From: MAG-120531 sp963934855
Lineage (GTDB): Bacteria > Bacteroidota > Bacteroidia > Flavobacteriales > Flavobacteriaceae
DNA: 64,000 bases
Assembly (NCBI GenBank): GCA_963934855.1
Contig: CAWWAC010000007.1
Span: forward strand, 1 to 64,000
Reading direction: 5' to 3'
How positions within the stretch are numbered: the first letter of the stretch is position 1; each line of letters opens with the position of its first letter. The position numbers and the translations under genes were made by a program. The notes under the pieces were generated by a model. The model saw nothing but the letters and a program-made list of their open reading frames with translations. It had not been told where the DNA came from and searched no databases. This document shows positions 9,791-17,978 of this stretch, in pieces.

Positions 9791-11380
9791 ATGTTAGGAA
9801 TTATATCCTTTGTCGGCTTTACCTTATTAGTTGCGTTTATTGCCTATCTAGCGACAAAAAAAACAGATGAGCGCTCTTCAGACGGTTACTTTCTTGGAGG
9901 CAGAAGTTTAACGGCAGGTGTTATTGCAGGCTCTTTACTACTCACCAACCTATCTACAGAACAAATTGTAGGACTCAATGGATCAGCATACGAAAGCGGC
10001 CTCTCTGTAATGGCATGGGAAACTTTAGCAGCCATAGCCATGGTAGTTACAGCCGTTTACTTGTTGCCTAGATATTTAAAAGGCGGCCTAACCACCGTAC
10101 CACAATTCTTAGCCACTCGTTTTGACGTAGCCACTAAAACCATTACATCTGCCCTATTTCTAACTGGATATGTCATTGTTCTGCTTCCTGTTATTTTATA
10201 CTCAGGATCTGTAGCCATTAGTGGTATGTTTGAAATACCAGAATTATTAGGAGTCACAGAAACACAGGCCATTTGGATATGTGTTTGGGGTATTGGAATT
10301 ACAGGAGGTATTTACGCTGTTTTTGGTGGCTTAAAAGCGGTAGCTGTGTCAGATTCAATCAATGCCATTGGACTTTTAATTGGAGGCCTCATGATTCCAG
10401 TATTTGGTCTTATGGCTATTGGAGACGGTAATATGATAGACGGTCTCAGTATTTTGGTACAAGAAAATCCAGAAAAGTTTAAATCTATGGGCTCAGAATC
10501 TGATCCTGTTCCCTTTCATACTATTTTCACAGGGATGATGCTGGTTCAGCTGTTTTATTGGGGGACCAACCAACAAATTATTCAAAGGGCTTTGGCCGCT
10601 AAAAACCTAGCAGAGGGCCAAAAAGGACTTATGTTGGCTGCTTTTATAAAAGTTTTAGGTCCTTTATTAGTGGTTCTACCAGGACTTATAGCGTTTCATT
10701 TGTTTGACGGAAGCCTTGAAAAGGCCGATACTGCATACCCTATGCTTGTAGCTACCGTACTTCCACGTCCTTTAGTCGGATTCTTTGCTGCAGTTCTCTT
10801 TGGGGCTATTTTAAGCTCTTTTAACTCTGTGTTAAACAGCTCTGTCACTCTTTTTGGAGTGGACATTTATAAACAACATATTAATCCAAATGCCAGTGAG
10901 TTAGAAATGGTAAAAAACGGAAAGAGATTTGGACTTATCTTAGCCATAGCAGCCATGTGTATAGCCCCTATGATTGCCAATGCAGGTACTTTATTTGATT
11001 ACCTACAAGAAGTAAACGGAATTTACAGCATTCCTATTCTAACTGTAATTTTTGTAGGTTATACCACAAAAAGAGTTCCAGCCATAGCAGCCAAAATTGG
11101 TGTGATTTCTGGTTCAGTCCTTTATATCTTTAGCCAATTTATTTTACAGCCTATGGTGACAGAGTACGGAGGCACCTACCCACACTACTTAGACGTTATG
11201 GCCATACTATTCTTACTCAATACTGTGATTATGCTCCTTATTGGAAAATTAAAACCCATGGACACCCCTTATGAGTTAAGCTACACCAAACAGGTAGACA
11301 TTCTTCCTTTCCAATACGTGAAACAAGTAGGACTAGGAATATGCGTCTTAGTTATTGGCGTGTATATTTACTTTGCATAA
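9791..11380 (+). CDS. Sodium:solute symporter (SSS/SLC5 family)
   Basis: A 529-residue polytopic inner-membrane protein with about 13-14 hydrophobic segments. The N-terminal segment with YFLGGRSL, then NLSTEQIVGLNG, is typical of SSS transporters related to SglT-type sugar symporters, and the length fits. It would import a small solute with Na+. The gene follows the FG-GAP/haloperoxidase operon after 52 bases and is followed by a strong terminator, so it can be read as the inner-membrane end of that locus. The substrate cannot be read from the sequence; a sugar, polyol or similar product is a guess from the subfamily. Confidence 0.9.
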   Translation: MLGIISFVGFTLLVAFIAYLATKKTDERSSDGYFLGGRSLTAGVIAGSLLLTNLSTEQIVGLNGSAYESGLSVMAWETLAAIAMVVTAVYLLPRYLKGGLTTVPQFLATRFDVATKTITSALFLTGYVIVLLPVILYSGSVAISGMFEIPELLGVTETQAIWICVWGIGITGGIYAVFGGLKAVAVSDSINAIGLLIGGLMIPVFGLMAIGDGNMIDGLSILVQENPEKFKSMGSESDPVPFHTIFTGMMLVQLFYWGTNQQIIQRALAAKNLAEGQKGLMLAAFIKVLGPLLVVLPGLIAFHLFDGSLEKADTAYPMLVATVLPRPLVGFFAAVLFGAILSSFNSVLNSSVTLFGVDIYKQHINPNASELEMVKNGKRFGLILAIAAMCIAPMIANAGTLFDYLQEVNGIYSIPILTVIFVGYTTKRVPAIAAKIGVISGSVLYIFSQFILQPMVTEYGGTYPHYLDVMAILFLLNTVIMLLIGKLKPMDTPYELSYTKQVDILPFQYVKQVGLGICVLVIGVYIYFA

Positions 11381-11412
11381 TATACTACAACCAAATAAAC
11401 CATTTATAGGCA

Positions 11413-11439
11413 GCGCGGCCAAAAGGCCGCGCTTTTTTT
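11413..11439 (+). terminator. Rho-independent terminator after the symporter gene
   Basis: A perfect 8-bp GC-only stem (GCGCGGCC/GGCCGCGC) with an AAAA loop is followed by seven T. It closes the left-hand operon on the + strand. Confidence 0.93.
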
Positions 11440-11475
11440 AACGGAGCGTTAAAACAAATTCTAACCTTTGTTTAA

Positions 11476-11483
11476 TATCTTTA
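11476..11483 (+). promoter_or_regulatory. Candidate -7 box TATCTTTA before the secreted protein gene
   Basis: TATCTTTA matches the Bacteroidota TAnnTTTG box except for the last base and stands 14 bases before the chosen ATG at 11498 (5 before the alternative ATG at 11489). This favours the later start, since a transcript from here would begin near 11489. Confidence 0.4.
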
Positions 11484-11497
11484 CCCCTATGAGTGTT

Positions 11498-12133
11498 ATG
11501 AAATTTCTATTTTTATCTGTCTGTTTCCTATTAGGAAGTTCGTGGGCATGGTCTCAAGAAAATAATTCAAAGACTGTTAAAATAGGAGATAAACAAAAAG
11601 CAAAGGAGATAGAAAATCCCTTTAAACTACTCCCACCTAACTCCAAAAATCAAAACAAGCTCTTATATCCTATAGGTGAAAGTCTAGAGAAAAATGAAAT
11701 CCAAATGCTTCCAGACAGAAGCTTGATACAGGCAGGCACCTATCTTAAAATAGACCCAAAAATTAGAGAAAAAGAAAACAAAAATTCAAAAAATTATTTT
11801 GGGGACACCAATCTAGGATCCTTTAAGACTGTTTCTAAGTTTGTAGGGGTGGTGTGTAGGGACCATGAATACGTAGACGGAGACCGGGTAAGAATTTATC
11901 TAAATGGTGATATCGTAATAGAAAACCTATTCCTCACTGCCTCCTTTGTTGGCCTTAATCTAGATCTAAAAGAAGGCTTTAATACACTTATTTTTGAAGC
12001 CCTTAACCAAGGCGCTTCTGGGCCTAATACAGCTCAGGTAAACGTTTATGATGAAAGTGGAGGTCTTATATACCAGAATATTTGGAACCTCTCTACCGGT
12101 GCCAGAGGCACCATGGTGATTGTTAGGGAGTAA
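11498..12133 (+). CDS. Conserved secreted protein of unknown function
   Basis: The protein is about 211 residues from this ATG (an ATG three codons upstream at 11489 is also possible). It begins with a clear cleavable signal peptide ending near AWSQ. The C-terminal ~100 residues look like a beta-sandwich: GVVCRDHEYVDGDRVRI, then a NG turn, LKEGFNTLIFEALN and a final strand with GARGTMVIV. I recall similar sequences as conserved hypothetical proteins in Flavobacteriia but know no function. It is a single gene, converging on the penicillin-acylase gene with only three bases between stop codons. Confidence 0.7.
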   Translation: MKFLFLSVCFLLGSSWAWSQENNSKTVKIGDKQKAKEIENPFKLLPPNSKNQNKLLYPIGESLEKNEIQMLPDRSLIQAGTYLKIDPKIREKENKNSKNYFGDTNLGSFKTVSKFVGVVCRDHEYVDGDRVRIYLNGDIVIENLFLTASFVGLNLDLKEGFNTLIFEALNQGASGPNTAQVNVYDESGGLIYQNIWNLSTGARGTMVIVRE

Positions 12134-12136
12134 GGG

Positions 12137-14317
12137 TTATTCTCCCGGATGATAGGTCTTTTGAGCGTCTTTTAAGACTTCCTCTTTGTAAAACAAAACC
12201 TTTTTAAACTGCTGGTCTGCATAAGGCTGCGCCTGATCACTAAAATGTGGAGAACTAGGATCTCCACTCTGTCCACCGGCCAAAATACTCTTGGCCTCTA
12301 ATTTCTCTCCAAAAGAAACTACTGCTACAAAACTATTCCCTCTAGTCCCGTATATTTTTTTTGTATTGTTGGTGTAACGTGCGCCAAAGGCGGCCAATGC
12401 GCCCCATCTTCCAGAAGCCATCCCTATAGGAATACTTGGCAAGCTATCGTTAAAGGCCTGCCTAGAGTTTCCATTAAGTCTTTGGTACCTATTAATGTCT
12501 CCCCAAGGGGTGTTCCAGGTTCCAAAATCTTTATTCATTTGTGCCAGAGTCTCCCTAAAAACTTGAATCTTTTCCATGTCTGGAGACTCATTTCCAAAAT
12601 AAGTCATAAGTTCCATGTCTGAAAGTTGGGTCTCTTTTGTCGGCTTTTGCCCAGTAGCTCCGTAATGCGTGCCATAGAAATGGGCTAAGGACATGCCTAC
12701 AGCGTCTTTTGAGCTGGTAAAATCCCAAGTCCTAAGCACCTCAATAGCAGCTTTTAATTCAATATCTGGTTTACTAGTAGCGTCATAAGCCTTTACAAGT
12801 CCAGGGATAAGGACTTCAAAAGCGGGTAAAAATGGATCATGAGCCAGTGTAATAAGACCATCTAAGTCTATGGGTTCCATTTTACTGAGTAAGGAGATAG
12901 CGTGAACCCCTCTAAAGTTCTCTTGATCTATAGACATATAAACAGGGTAGTCTTCCTTCTTAGGACTGTACTGCAATGCAGCTGTGAATGGTGTAGAATT
13001 ACAATTTTGTAACCATCCATTAGCAGGATTTAAAATTAGTATATTCTCATCTACCGTGTGTAAACCTTGCCAATCTGTGGCAGGATCACTTCCGTTTACC
13101 GCCTTTGTAAAATCAAAACGGGAGTCTCTCTTAGGAACAAAATTCCCGTGAAAATATGCAATATTTCCCTCTGCATCACCATAGACCGTATTGTTGGAAG
13201 AATTAGTTCTTAAATCCATCATTGCTTTAAAACCCTTGTAGTTAGACTGCTTGGTCCTGCTATAAGACTGTTCCAATGCTGTAACAGGATCCCACATCAT
13301 GGCAGAAGCTACCCATTGGTCATCTTCCATATGAGTAATAGGCCCGTGATGCGTTCTGTAAGTAGGAAATGCTTTTTGCTGTAAAATTCCCTTTTCATCT
13401 TTATATGCCAAGCTAACTGTATCTGTCTTTACAAGCCTTTCTTCTGTTCCATAGCGGTAGTAAAGGCTATCTCCCTTTTTAAAAATAGTTTCTAAATACT
13501 CATCCATCACGTCTGTGTATGTAGAGGTATGCATCCAACCTGTTTTCTCATTAAAACCCTGGTAAACAAAAAACTGACCCCAAGTCACTGCCCCGTATGC
13601 ATTTAAACCTTCTTTGGAATTAACATGTACCTCTCCCCTAAAAAAGAAAGAAGTATGTGGGTTTATAAGCAGCAGGGCAGCGCCATTTTTAGTGCGCTTG
13701 CCGCTAATGGCTATGCCATTAGAACCAGCTGGCTCTGCTGCTTCCTGCACCCTTGCAATGGCCAGCAGCTCTTCTGTGGGAAGGGCCGCTCCACTCTCAT
13801 AAAATGCAGCTATTTTTTTTGTAGAAATACGTTCAATATCTCCGCCAATAGACCCCTCACTAAAATACATCGGCATCCATGGCTCAAAATGAGTCAATAA
13901 TTTAGGTTGTACCTCTGGGTAGATCTCTAAATAATAATTGACCGCGTCTGCAAAAGCCACACAAAGCGTCTTAATATGTTCAGGCGCTGCCTGGTAGCGC
14001 TCTTGCGCCTGCTCTGTGGTCATAAATAGCTTAGCCCTCAAATCTGAATATATAGCAGCCTCCCCTTCTACTTCTGCTAGGCGGCCTATGGCCAAAATAT
14101 AATTGTCTTCTATTCTGGCAAAATCATCTTCACATTGAGCGAAAAGCAATCCAAATACAGCATCTGCATCTGTCTCTCCGTAAATATGCGGCACACCATA
14201 AGAGTCTCTAATAATTGTGGTTGCTGCCACGTGCTTGGCCTGCCTTTGTTGTTCTGTAAGGGGAACCGTAGCACATGAAAGAAATAGAAAAACAATTAAT
14301 GAGAAACAATATTTCAT
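12137..14317 (-). CDS. Penicillin acylase family (Ntn-hydrolase) lipoprotein
   Basis: A 726-residue Ntn-hydrolase of the penicillin acylase / acyl-homoserine-lactone acylase family. It starts with a lipobox FLSC (Cys15), so it is exported and lipid-anchored rather than free in the periplasm. The alpha part (residues ~30-198) contains RDSYGVPHIYG, typical of the family N-terminus. The precursor would autocleave before Ser199 in AGSNGIAISG, giving the N-terminal nucleophile. Family members hydrolyse amides of acyl chains (beta-lactam side chains, N-acyl homoserine lactones, cyclic lipopeptides); which one here is not visible. It is divergent from the ABC exporter at 14404. Confidence 0.88.
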   Translation of the reverse strand: MKYCFSLIVFLFLSCATVPLTEQQRQAKHVAATTIIRDSYGVPHIYGETDADAVFGLLFAQCEDDFARIEDNYILAIGRLAEVEGEAAIYSDLRAKLFMTTEQAQERYQAAPEHIKTLCVAFADAVNYYLEIYPEVQPKLLTHFEPWMPMYFSEGSIGGDIERISTKKIAAFYESGAALPTEELLAIARVQEAAEPAGSNGIAISGKRTKNGAALLLINPHTSFFFRGEVHVNSKEGLNAYGAVTWGQFFVYQGFNEKTGWMHTSTYTDVMDEYLETIFKKGDSLYYRYGTEERLVKTDTVSLAYKDEKGILQQKAFPTYRTHHGPITHMEDDQWVASAMMWDPVTALEQSYSRTKQSNYKGFKAMMDLRTNSSNNTVYGDAEGNIAYFHGNFVPKRDSRFDFTKAVNGSDPATDWQGLHTVDENILILNPANGWLQNCNSTPFTAALQYSPKKEDYPVYMSIDQENFRGVHAISLLSKMEPIDLDGLITLAHDPFLPAFEVLIPGLVKAYDATSKPDIELKAAIEVLRTWDFTSSKDAVGMSLAHFYGTHYGATGQKPTKETQLSDMELMTYFGNESPDMEKIQVFRETLAQMNKDFGTWNTPWGDINRYQRLNGNSRQAFNDSLPSIPIGMASGRWGALAAFGARYTNNTKKIYGTRGNSFVAVVSFGEKLEAKSILAGGQSGDPSSPHFSDQAQPYADQQFKKVLFYKEEVLKDAQKTYHPGE

Positions 14318-14366
14318 TATGAAAGGGTATTATGGTTAATAAGGTTTTTTATAAAACATGAATTAG

Positions 14367-14388
14367 AAAGGTACAAAAAAGTACCTTT
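14367..14388. promoter_or_regulatory. Inverted repeat overlapping the ABC-transporter promoter
   Basis: AAAGGTAC-N6-GTACCTTT is a perfect 8-bp inverted repeat whose right arm covers most of the TACCTTTG -7 box. Neither strand has a T-run after it, so a repressor or activator site is more likely than a terminator. Confidence 0.5.
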
Positions 14389-14389
14389 G
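14382..14389 (+). promoter_or_regulatory. -7 promoter box of the ABC transporter gene
   Basis: TACCTTTG matches TAnnTTTG perfectly, 14 bases before the ATG at 14404. No clear TTG -33 element is seen at the usual spacing. Confidence 0.6.
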
Positions 14390-14403
14390 CACATATATGT
14401 TAA

Positions 14404-16170
14404 ATGACTATGAATCAAAATAAAATAGCTAAAACCACAAAACCAAAAGTATCTATCTTAACCGCCTTCACTACTATTATCTGGCCCAGGAGAAAAATGG
14501 TTTTAATTGGCTTGCTTCTTATAGTAATAAGTAAAGCAGCTAGTTTTGTAGCGCCTCTTTCTCTTAAAGTTTTAATGGATGAAATTATTCCAAACAAGGA
14601 ATTAGACCGCTTAAAAATACTGGTTCTTGTTGTGGCATTATCCATATTGGTTCAATCCATCACTTCTTTTTTACTTACTAAAATTCTCAGTGTCCAAGCC
14701 CAATACCTCATTGCAGAACTCAGGGCACAGGTACAAAAAAAAATCCTAGGTCTACCTATTAGGTTCTTTGACAACACCAAATCTGGGGCTTTGGTCTCTA
14801 GAATTATGACAGATGTAGAAGGGGTTAGAAACCTCATTGGAACAGGATTGGTACAACTGGTTGGTGGGACTATTACGGCTGTAGTCTCCCTAGTGCTGTT
14901 GCTCCAAATAAGTGTGTCTATGACCGTTTTCACCTTAATTCCGTTGGCTATTTTTGCCGTAATAGCCCTAAAGGCATTTAAAATTATTAGGCCTATTTTC
15001 AGGGCCCGTGGAAAAATAAACGCAGAAGTCACAGGTCGTCTTACAGAAACCCTAGGAGGGATTAGGGTGATAAAAGGCTTTAATGCAGCCAGCCAAGAGG
15101 CAAAAGTATTTGAAGAAGGAGTACACGAACTCTTTGTAAATGTAAAAAAGAGTCTAACAGCTACTGCATTTATGACCTCTTCTGCTACCTTTTTATTAGG
15201 CTTAGCTACTACGGGAATTATGGGAATTGGAGGCTATAAAATTATGATGGAAAACCTAAGCCTGGGAGAATTCTTAAGTTTTACTTTTTTATTAGGTCTC
15301 ATGGTAGCGCCCATTGTTCAGATGAGTAATATTGGAAGCCAACTCACAGAAGCGTTAGCAGGCTTAGACAGAACAGAAGAGCTCATGAATGAAGTTGCAG
15401 AATCTGACGACCCCAACAGACATATAGAATTAGGCCTTATAAAAGGAGCCATAAGTTTTAAGCAGGTTTCATTTGCTTATGAAGAAGACAAGGACGTCAT
15501 TCACGAAATTAGCTTTGACGCCTTGGCAGGAGAAACCATTGCACTGGTGGGAAGTTCAGGGTCTGGAAAATCTACGATTGCAGGATTGGTTGCTACATTT
15601 ATTAACCCAGACCAAGGCCAAATTCTCCTAGACGGTAAACCTTTAGATGAAATTACACTAGACAGCTACAGAAAACATTTGGGAGTGGTCCTCCAAGATG
15701 AATTCCTCTTTGAGGGAACTATTAGAGAAAATATTTTATATGCCAGGCCTGGAGCTTCTGAAAAGGCACTTACAGATGCTGTAAAAGCAGCCTATGTAAA
15801 TGAGTTTACAGACCGCTTTGAAAACGGCTTAGATACGCTCATTGGAGAACGAGGTGTAAAACTTTCCGGAGGACAGCGCCAGAGAATTGCTATAGCTAGA
15901 GCGGTACTAGCCAACCCAAGTATTCTTATTTTAGATGAAGCCACCTCTAATCTAGATACAGAAAGTGAGGCGCTCATTCAAAAAAGTTTGGCCACTCTCA
16001 CAGAAGGCAGAACTACCTTTGTAATTGCCCACAGACTTAGCACCATTAGAAAAGCCCATAAAATTTTAGTGATAGAAGGGGGAAGAATTGTAGAAGAAGG
16101 TACCCATGACCAACTCATTACTAGTCAAGGAAGGTATTATGAACTATTTACTTACCAAGCCAAAATTTAA
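14404..16170 (+). CDS. ABC exporter, fused membrane and ATPase domains (MsbA/lipid-type)
   Basis: A 588-residue half-transporter. Residues ~35-320 form a six-helix ABC membrane domain; the ATPase domain follows with Walker A GSSGSGKST (~382), signature LSGGQ (~487), Walker B ILILDEATS (~508) and a switch His in IAHRLST. It should work as a homodimer exporting lipid or another hydrophobic compound across the inner membrane. MsbA-like lipid A-core flipping is plausible but drug/peptide exporters look the same at this level. An alternative start is ATG two codons later. It has its own promoter with an overlapping inverted repeat. Confidence 0.9.
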   Translation: MTMNQNKIAKTTKPKVSILTAFTTIIWPRRKMVLIGLLLIVISKAASFVAPLSLKVLMDEIIPNKELDRLKILVLVVALSILVQSITSFLLTKILSVQAQYLIAELRAQVQKKILGLPIRFFDNTKSGALVSRIMTDVEGVRNLIGTGLVQLVGGTITAVVSLVLLLQISVSMTVFTLIPLAIFAVIALKAFKIIRPIFRARGKINAEVTGRLTETLGGIRVIKGFNAASQEAKVFEEGVHELFVNVKKSLTATAFMTSSATFLLGLATTGIMGIGGYKIMMENLSLGEFLSFTFLLGLMVAPIVQMSNIGSQLTEALAGLDRTEELMNEVAESDDPNRHIELGLIKGAISFKQVSFAYEEDKDVIHEISFDALAGETIALVGSSGSGKSTIAGLVATFINPDQGQILLDGKPLDEITLDSYRKHLGVVLQDEFLFEGTIRENILYARPGASEKALTDAVKAAYVNEFTDRFENGLDTLIGERGVKLSGGQRQRIAIARAVLANPSILILDEATSNLDTESEALIQKSLATLTEGRTTFVIAHRLSTIRKAHKILVIEGGRIVEEGTHDQLITSQGRYYELFTYQAKI

Positions 16171-16185
16171 ATATATGATCATTTA

Positions 16186-16518
16186 TTAATCTTGAGGGGC
16201 TAATTGTACTGTAAGACCTTCTAGTTTTTCTGTTATAGGGATTTGGCAGCTCAGGCGACTGTTATCTTTTGTGTGATTGGCCTCAAATAACATAACTTCT
16301 TCTTCATCTGAAATTTCTGGCAATTCGTGAACAGAAGTCACATAGCATTGGCAAGAAGCACACATGGCCATGCCACCACAAATACCAATACTACCTTCAG
16401 GAGCCAGCTCATAAGAGCGCACCAGTTCCATAAGGTTCATATTCATATCTGTAGGAGCCAAAACTTTATGGGAAACCCCTTCTCTGTCTACAATGGTAAT
16501 CTGAATATCTTGAGGCAT
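16186..16518 (-). CDS. [2Fe-2S] ferredoxin
   Basis: A 110-residue cytoplasmic electron carrier of the adrenodoxin/bacterial type. The four cluster ligands are visible: C47-x5-C53-x2-C56 in GICGGMAMCASC and C91 in LSCQI. The ATG at 16518 is chosen because the upstream in-frame codon at 16527 is TTG and lies inside the preceding gene; the ATG follows the reductase TAA after one base. The tight pairing with the ferredoxin reductase gene indicates that the two form one electron-transfer chain, probably feeding Fe-S assembly or a monooxygenase. Confidence 0.93.
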   Translation of the reverse strand: MPQDIQITIVDREGVSHKVLAPTDMNMNLMELVRSYELAPEGSIGICGGMAMCASCQCYVTSVHELPEISDEEEVMLFEANHTKDNSRLSCQIPITEKLEGLTVQLAPQD

Positions 16519-16519
16519 T

Positions 16520-17575
16520 TTATTCAATTTTTTTAACTACCGCTTTAGGAGCTTCTTTCTTAGAGCCGTCAAAGCCAATAACACCGCCTACTGTGGTATA
16601 TTTCATCACATAACGCTTGTCTGGGAAAATACGCCCGTATGCACTTTGGCACATCAGGGTGGCCTCATGAAAACCACATAAAATTAATTTTAGTTTTCCA
16701 GGATAGGTATTGACATCCCCAATGGCATAAACACCTGGGATATTAGTCATATAATCTAGGGTATTATCTACTTTAATAGCATTCTTTTCAATCTCAAAAC
16801 CCCAACTAGCAATAGGTCCTAATTTAGGTGACAAACCAAAAAGCGGGATAAAGGCATCTACCTCTTTTATAATAGTTTCTCCTCCGTCTATAGCAATTTC
16901 TAAGGCGCTTAACTGCTGTGCTCCAATGACTCCTACTACCTCTGCTGGTGTAATAAGCTGGATTTTACCTTTGTTTTTTAAATCTTGTACCTTTTCTACA
17001 GAGTCTAGGGCGCCTCTAAATTCATTTCTTCTGTGTACCAGCGTTACCTCAGAAGCCACATTTGCTAAGAAAATACACCAGTCCAAAGCTGAGTCACCCC
17101 CACCAGAAATAAGTACTTTTTTATCTCTATACACCTCAGGATCTTTAATCATATAGGCCAAACCATTGTTTTCAAAGCGCTCAATGCCAGCTATCAGTGG
17201 TTTTTTAGGCTCAAAGCTTCCCAAGCCTCCAGCTATAGCCACCACCTTAGCATGGTGTGCAGTTCCCTTATCTGTAGTTACAAGAAAAGTGCCGTCTTCT
17301 TGTTTTTCTATAGTTTCTGCTCGCTCACCCAAGGTAAACCCAGGGACAAAAGGTTTAATTTGTTCCATGAGGTTGTCTACTAAGTCTCCTGCCAATACTT
17401 CTGGGAAACCAGGAATATCATAAATAGGTTTTTTAGGATACAATTCTGAAAGTTGGCCACCTGGCACAGCTAAAGCATCAATAATATGACATTTTAATTT
17501 GAGTAATCCCGCTTCAAAAACGGCAAAAAGACCAGTAGGTCCAGCACCAATAATAAGTATATCTGTTTTAATCAT
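16520..17575 (-). CDS. Ferredoxin--NADP reductase, thioredoxin-reductase-like (TrxR) type
   Basis: A 351-residue flavoprotein with FAD site IIGAGPTGL at the N-terminus and NADP site ISGGGDSALDW near residues 155-165, with GVYAIGDVN near the C-terminus. The thioredoxin-reductase CxxC redox pair is absent, and the length and C-terminal extension (YVMKYTTVGGVIGFDG) match the TrxR-like ferredoxin-NADP reductases known from Bacillus YumC and Chlorobium. It reduces the ferredoxin encoded immediately downstream. A -7 box and a TGACA palindrome lie upstream. Confidence 0.92.
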   Translation of the reverse strand: MIKTDILIIGAGPTGLFAVFEAGLLKLKCHIIDALAVPGGQLSELYPKKPIYDIPGFPEVLAGDLVDNLMEQIKPFVPGFTLGERAETIEKQEDGTFLVTTDKGTAHHAKVVAIAGGLGSFEPKKPLIAGIERFENNGLAYMIKDPEVYRDKKVLISGGGDSALDWCIFLANVASEVTLVHRRNEFRGALDSVEKVQDLKNKGKIQLITPAEVVGVIGAQQLSALEIAIDGGETIIKEVDAFIPLFGLSPKLGPIASWGFEIEKNAIKVDNTLDYMTNIPGVYAIGDVNTYPGKLKLILCGFHEATLMCQSAYGRIFPDKRYVMKYTTVGGVIGFDGSKKEAPKAVVKKIE

Positions 17576-17634
17576 AGCAGTGTTAAAAACAAGCCAAGCA
17601 AGCTCGGTAATTTACAAGGTGGTTTTTGTTGCTC

Positions 17635-17665
17635 CAAAGTTAAAGAGTCACCATGACATTTGTCA
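17635..17665 (-). promoter_or_regulatory. -7 box and adjacent palindrome before the ferredoxin reductase gene
   Basis: On the minus strand TAACTTTG (17635-17642) matches TAnnTTTG; 11 bases upstream lies the perfect palindrome TGACA-AA-TGTCA (17654-17665), in the -33 to -20 region where a regulator would act on RNA polymerase. The start codon is at 17575, giving a leader of ~55 bases. Confidence 0.45.
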
Positions 17666-17681
17666 GTTTAATCAAAAAAAA

Positions 17682-17924
17682 TTAAGCCTCTACGTTAATC
17701 ACCTCCTCTATTTGGGGGGCATATTTTTTAATAGTCATTTCTACTCCACTCTTAAGGGTCATTTGGTTTACAGAACAGCCCACACAAGCCCCCATAAGCT
17801 TTACCTTTACCCTAGTGCCTTCTTCTATGCTTTCTAAAGAAATATCACCCCCATCTGATTGTAAAAAGGGCCTAATTTCTTCTAAGGCTTTTTCTACTTG
17901 AATTTTTAATGCATCTGCGGTCAT
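17682..17924 (-). CDS. NifU-like (Nfu) Fe-S carrier, C-terminal-domain protein
   Basis: An 80-residue stand-alone NifU C-terminal domain with the cluster-binding pair C47-x2-C50 in GACVGCSVNQMTLKSG. Such proteins carry [4Fe-4S] or [2Fe-2S] clusters to target apoproteins in the cytoplasm. It lies 54 bases downstream of the Mrp-like ATPase on the same strand, an arrangement fitting joint Fe-S delivery, and upstream of the ferredoxin pair. Confidence 0.92.
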   Translation of the reverse strand: MTADALKIQVEKALEEIRPFLQSDGGDISLESIEEGTRVKVKLMGACVGCSVNQMTLKSGVEMTIKKYAPQIEEVINVEA

Positions 17925-17978
17925 AAGCGTTCATTTTAGCTAAGAAAATGCTTAGTCATTAATAGAGAAAAACTCTCA

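Noticed and set aside
11413..11432. GGCC-N4-GGCC as another copy of the dispersed motif
   Set aside because: The spacer is four bases, there is no GATGC side, and the site is fully explained by the terminator stem.
14083..14096. GGCC-TAT-GGCC-AAA in the penicillin acylase gene
   Set aside because: It has the GGCC-N3-GGCC-AAA half but lacks the GATGC side, so I did not count it as a copy; it may be a decayed one.
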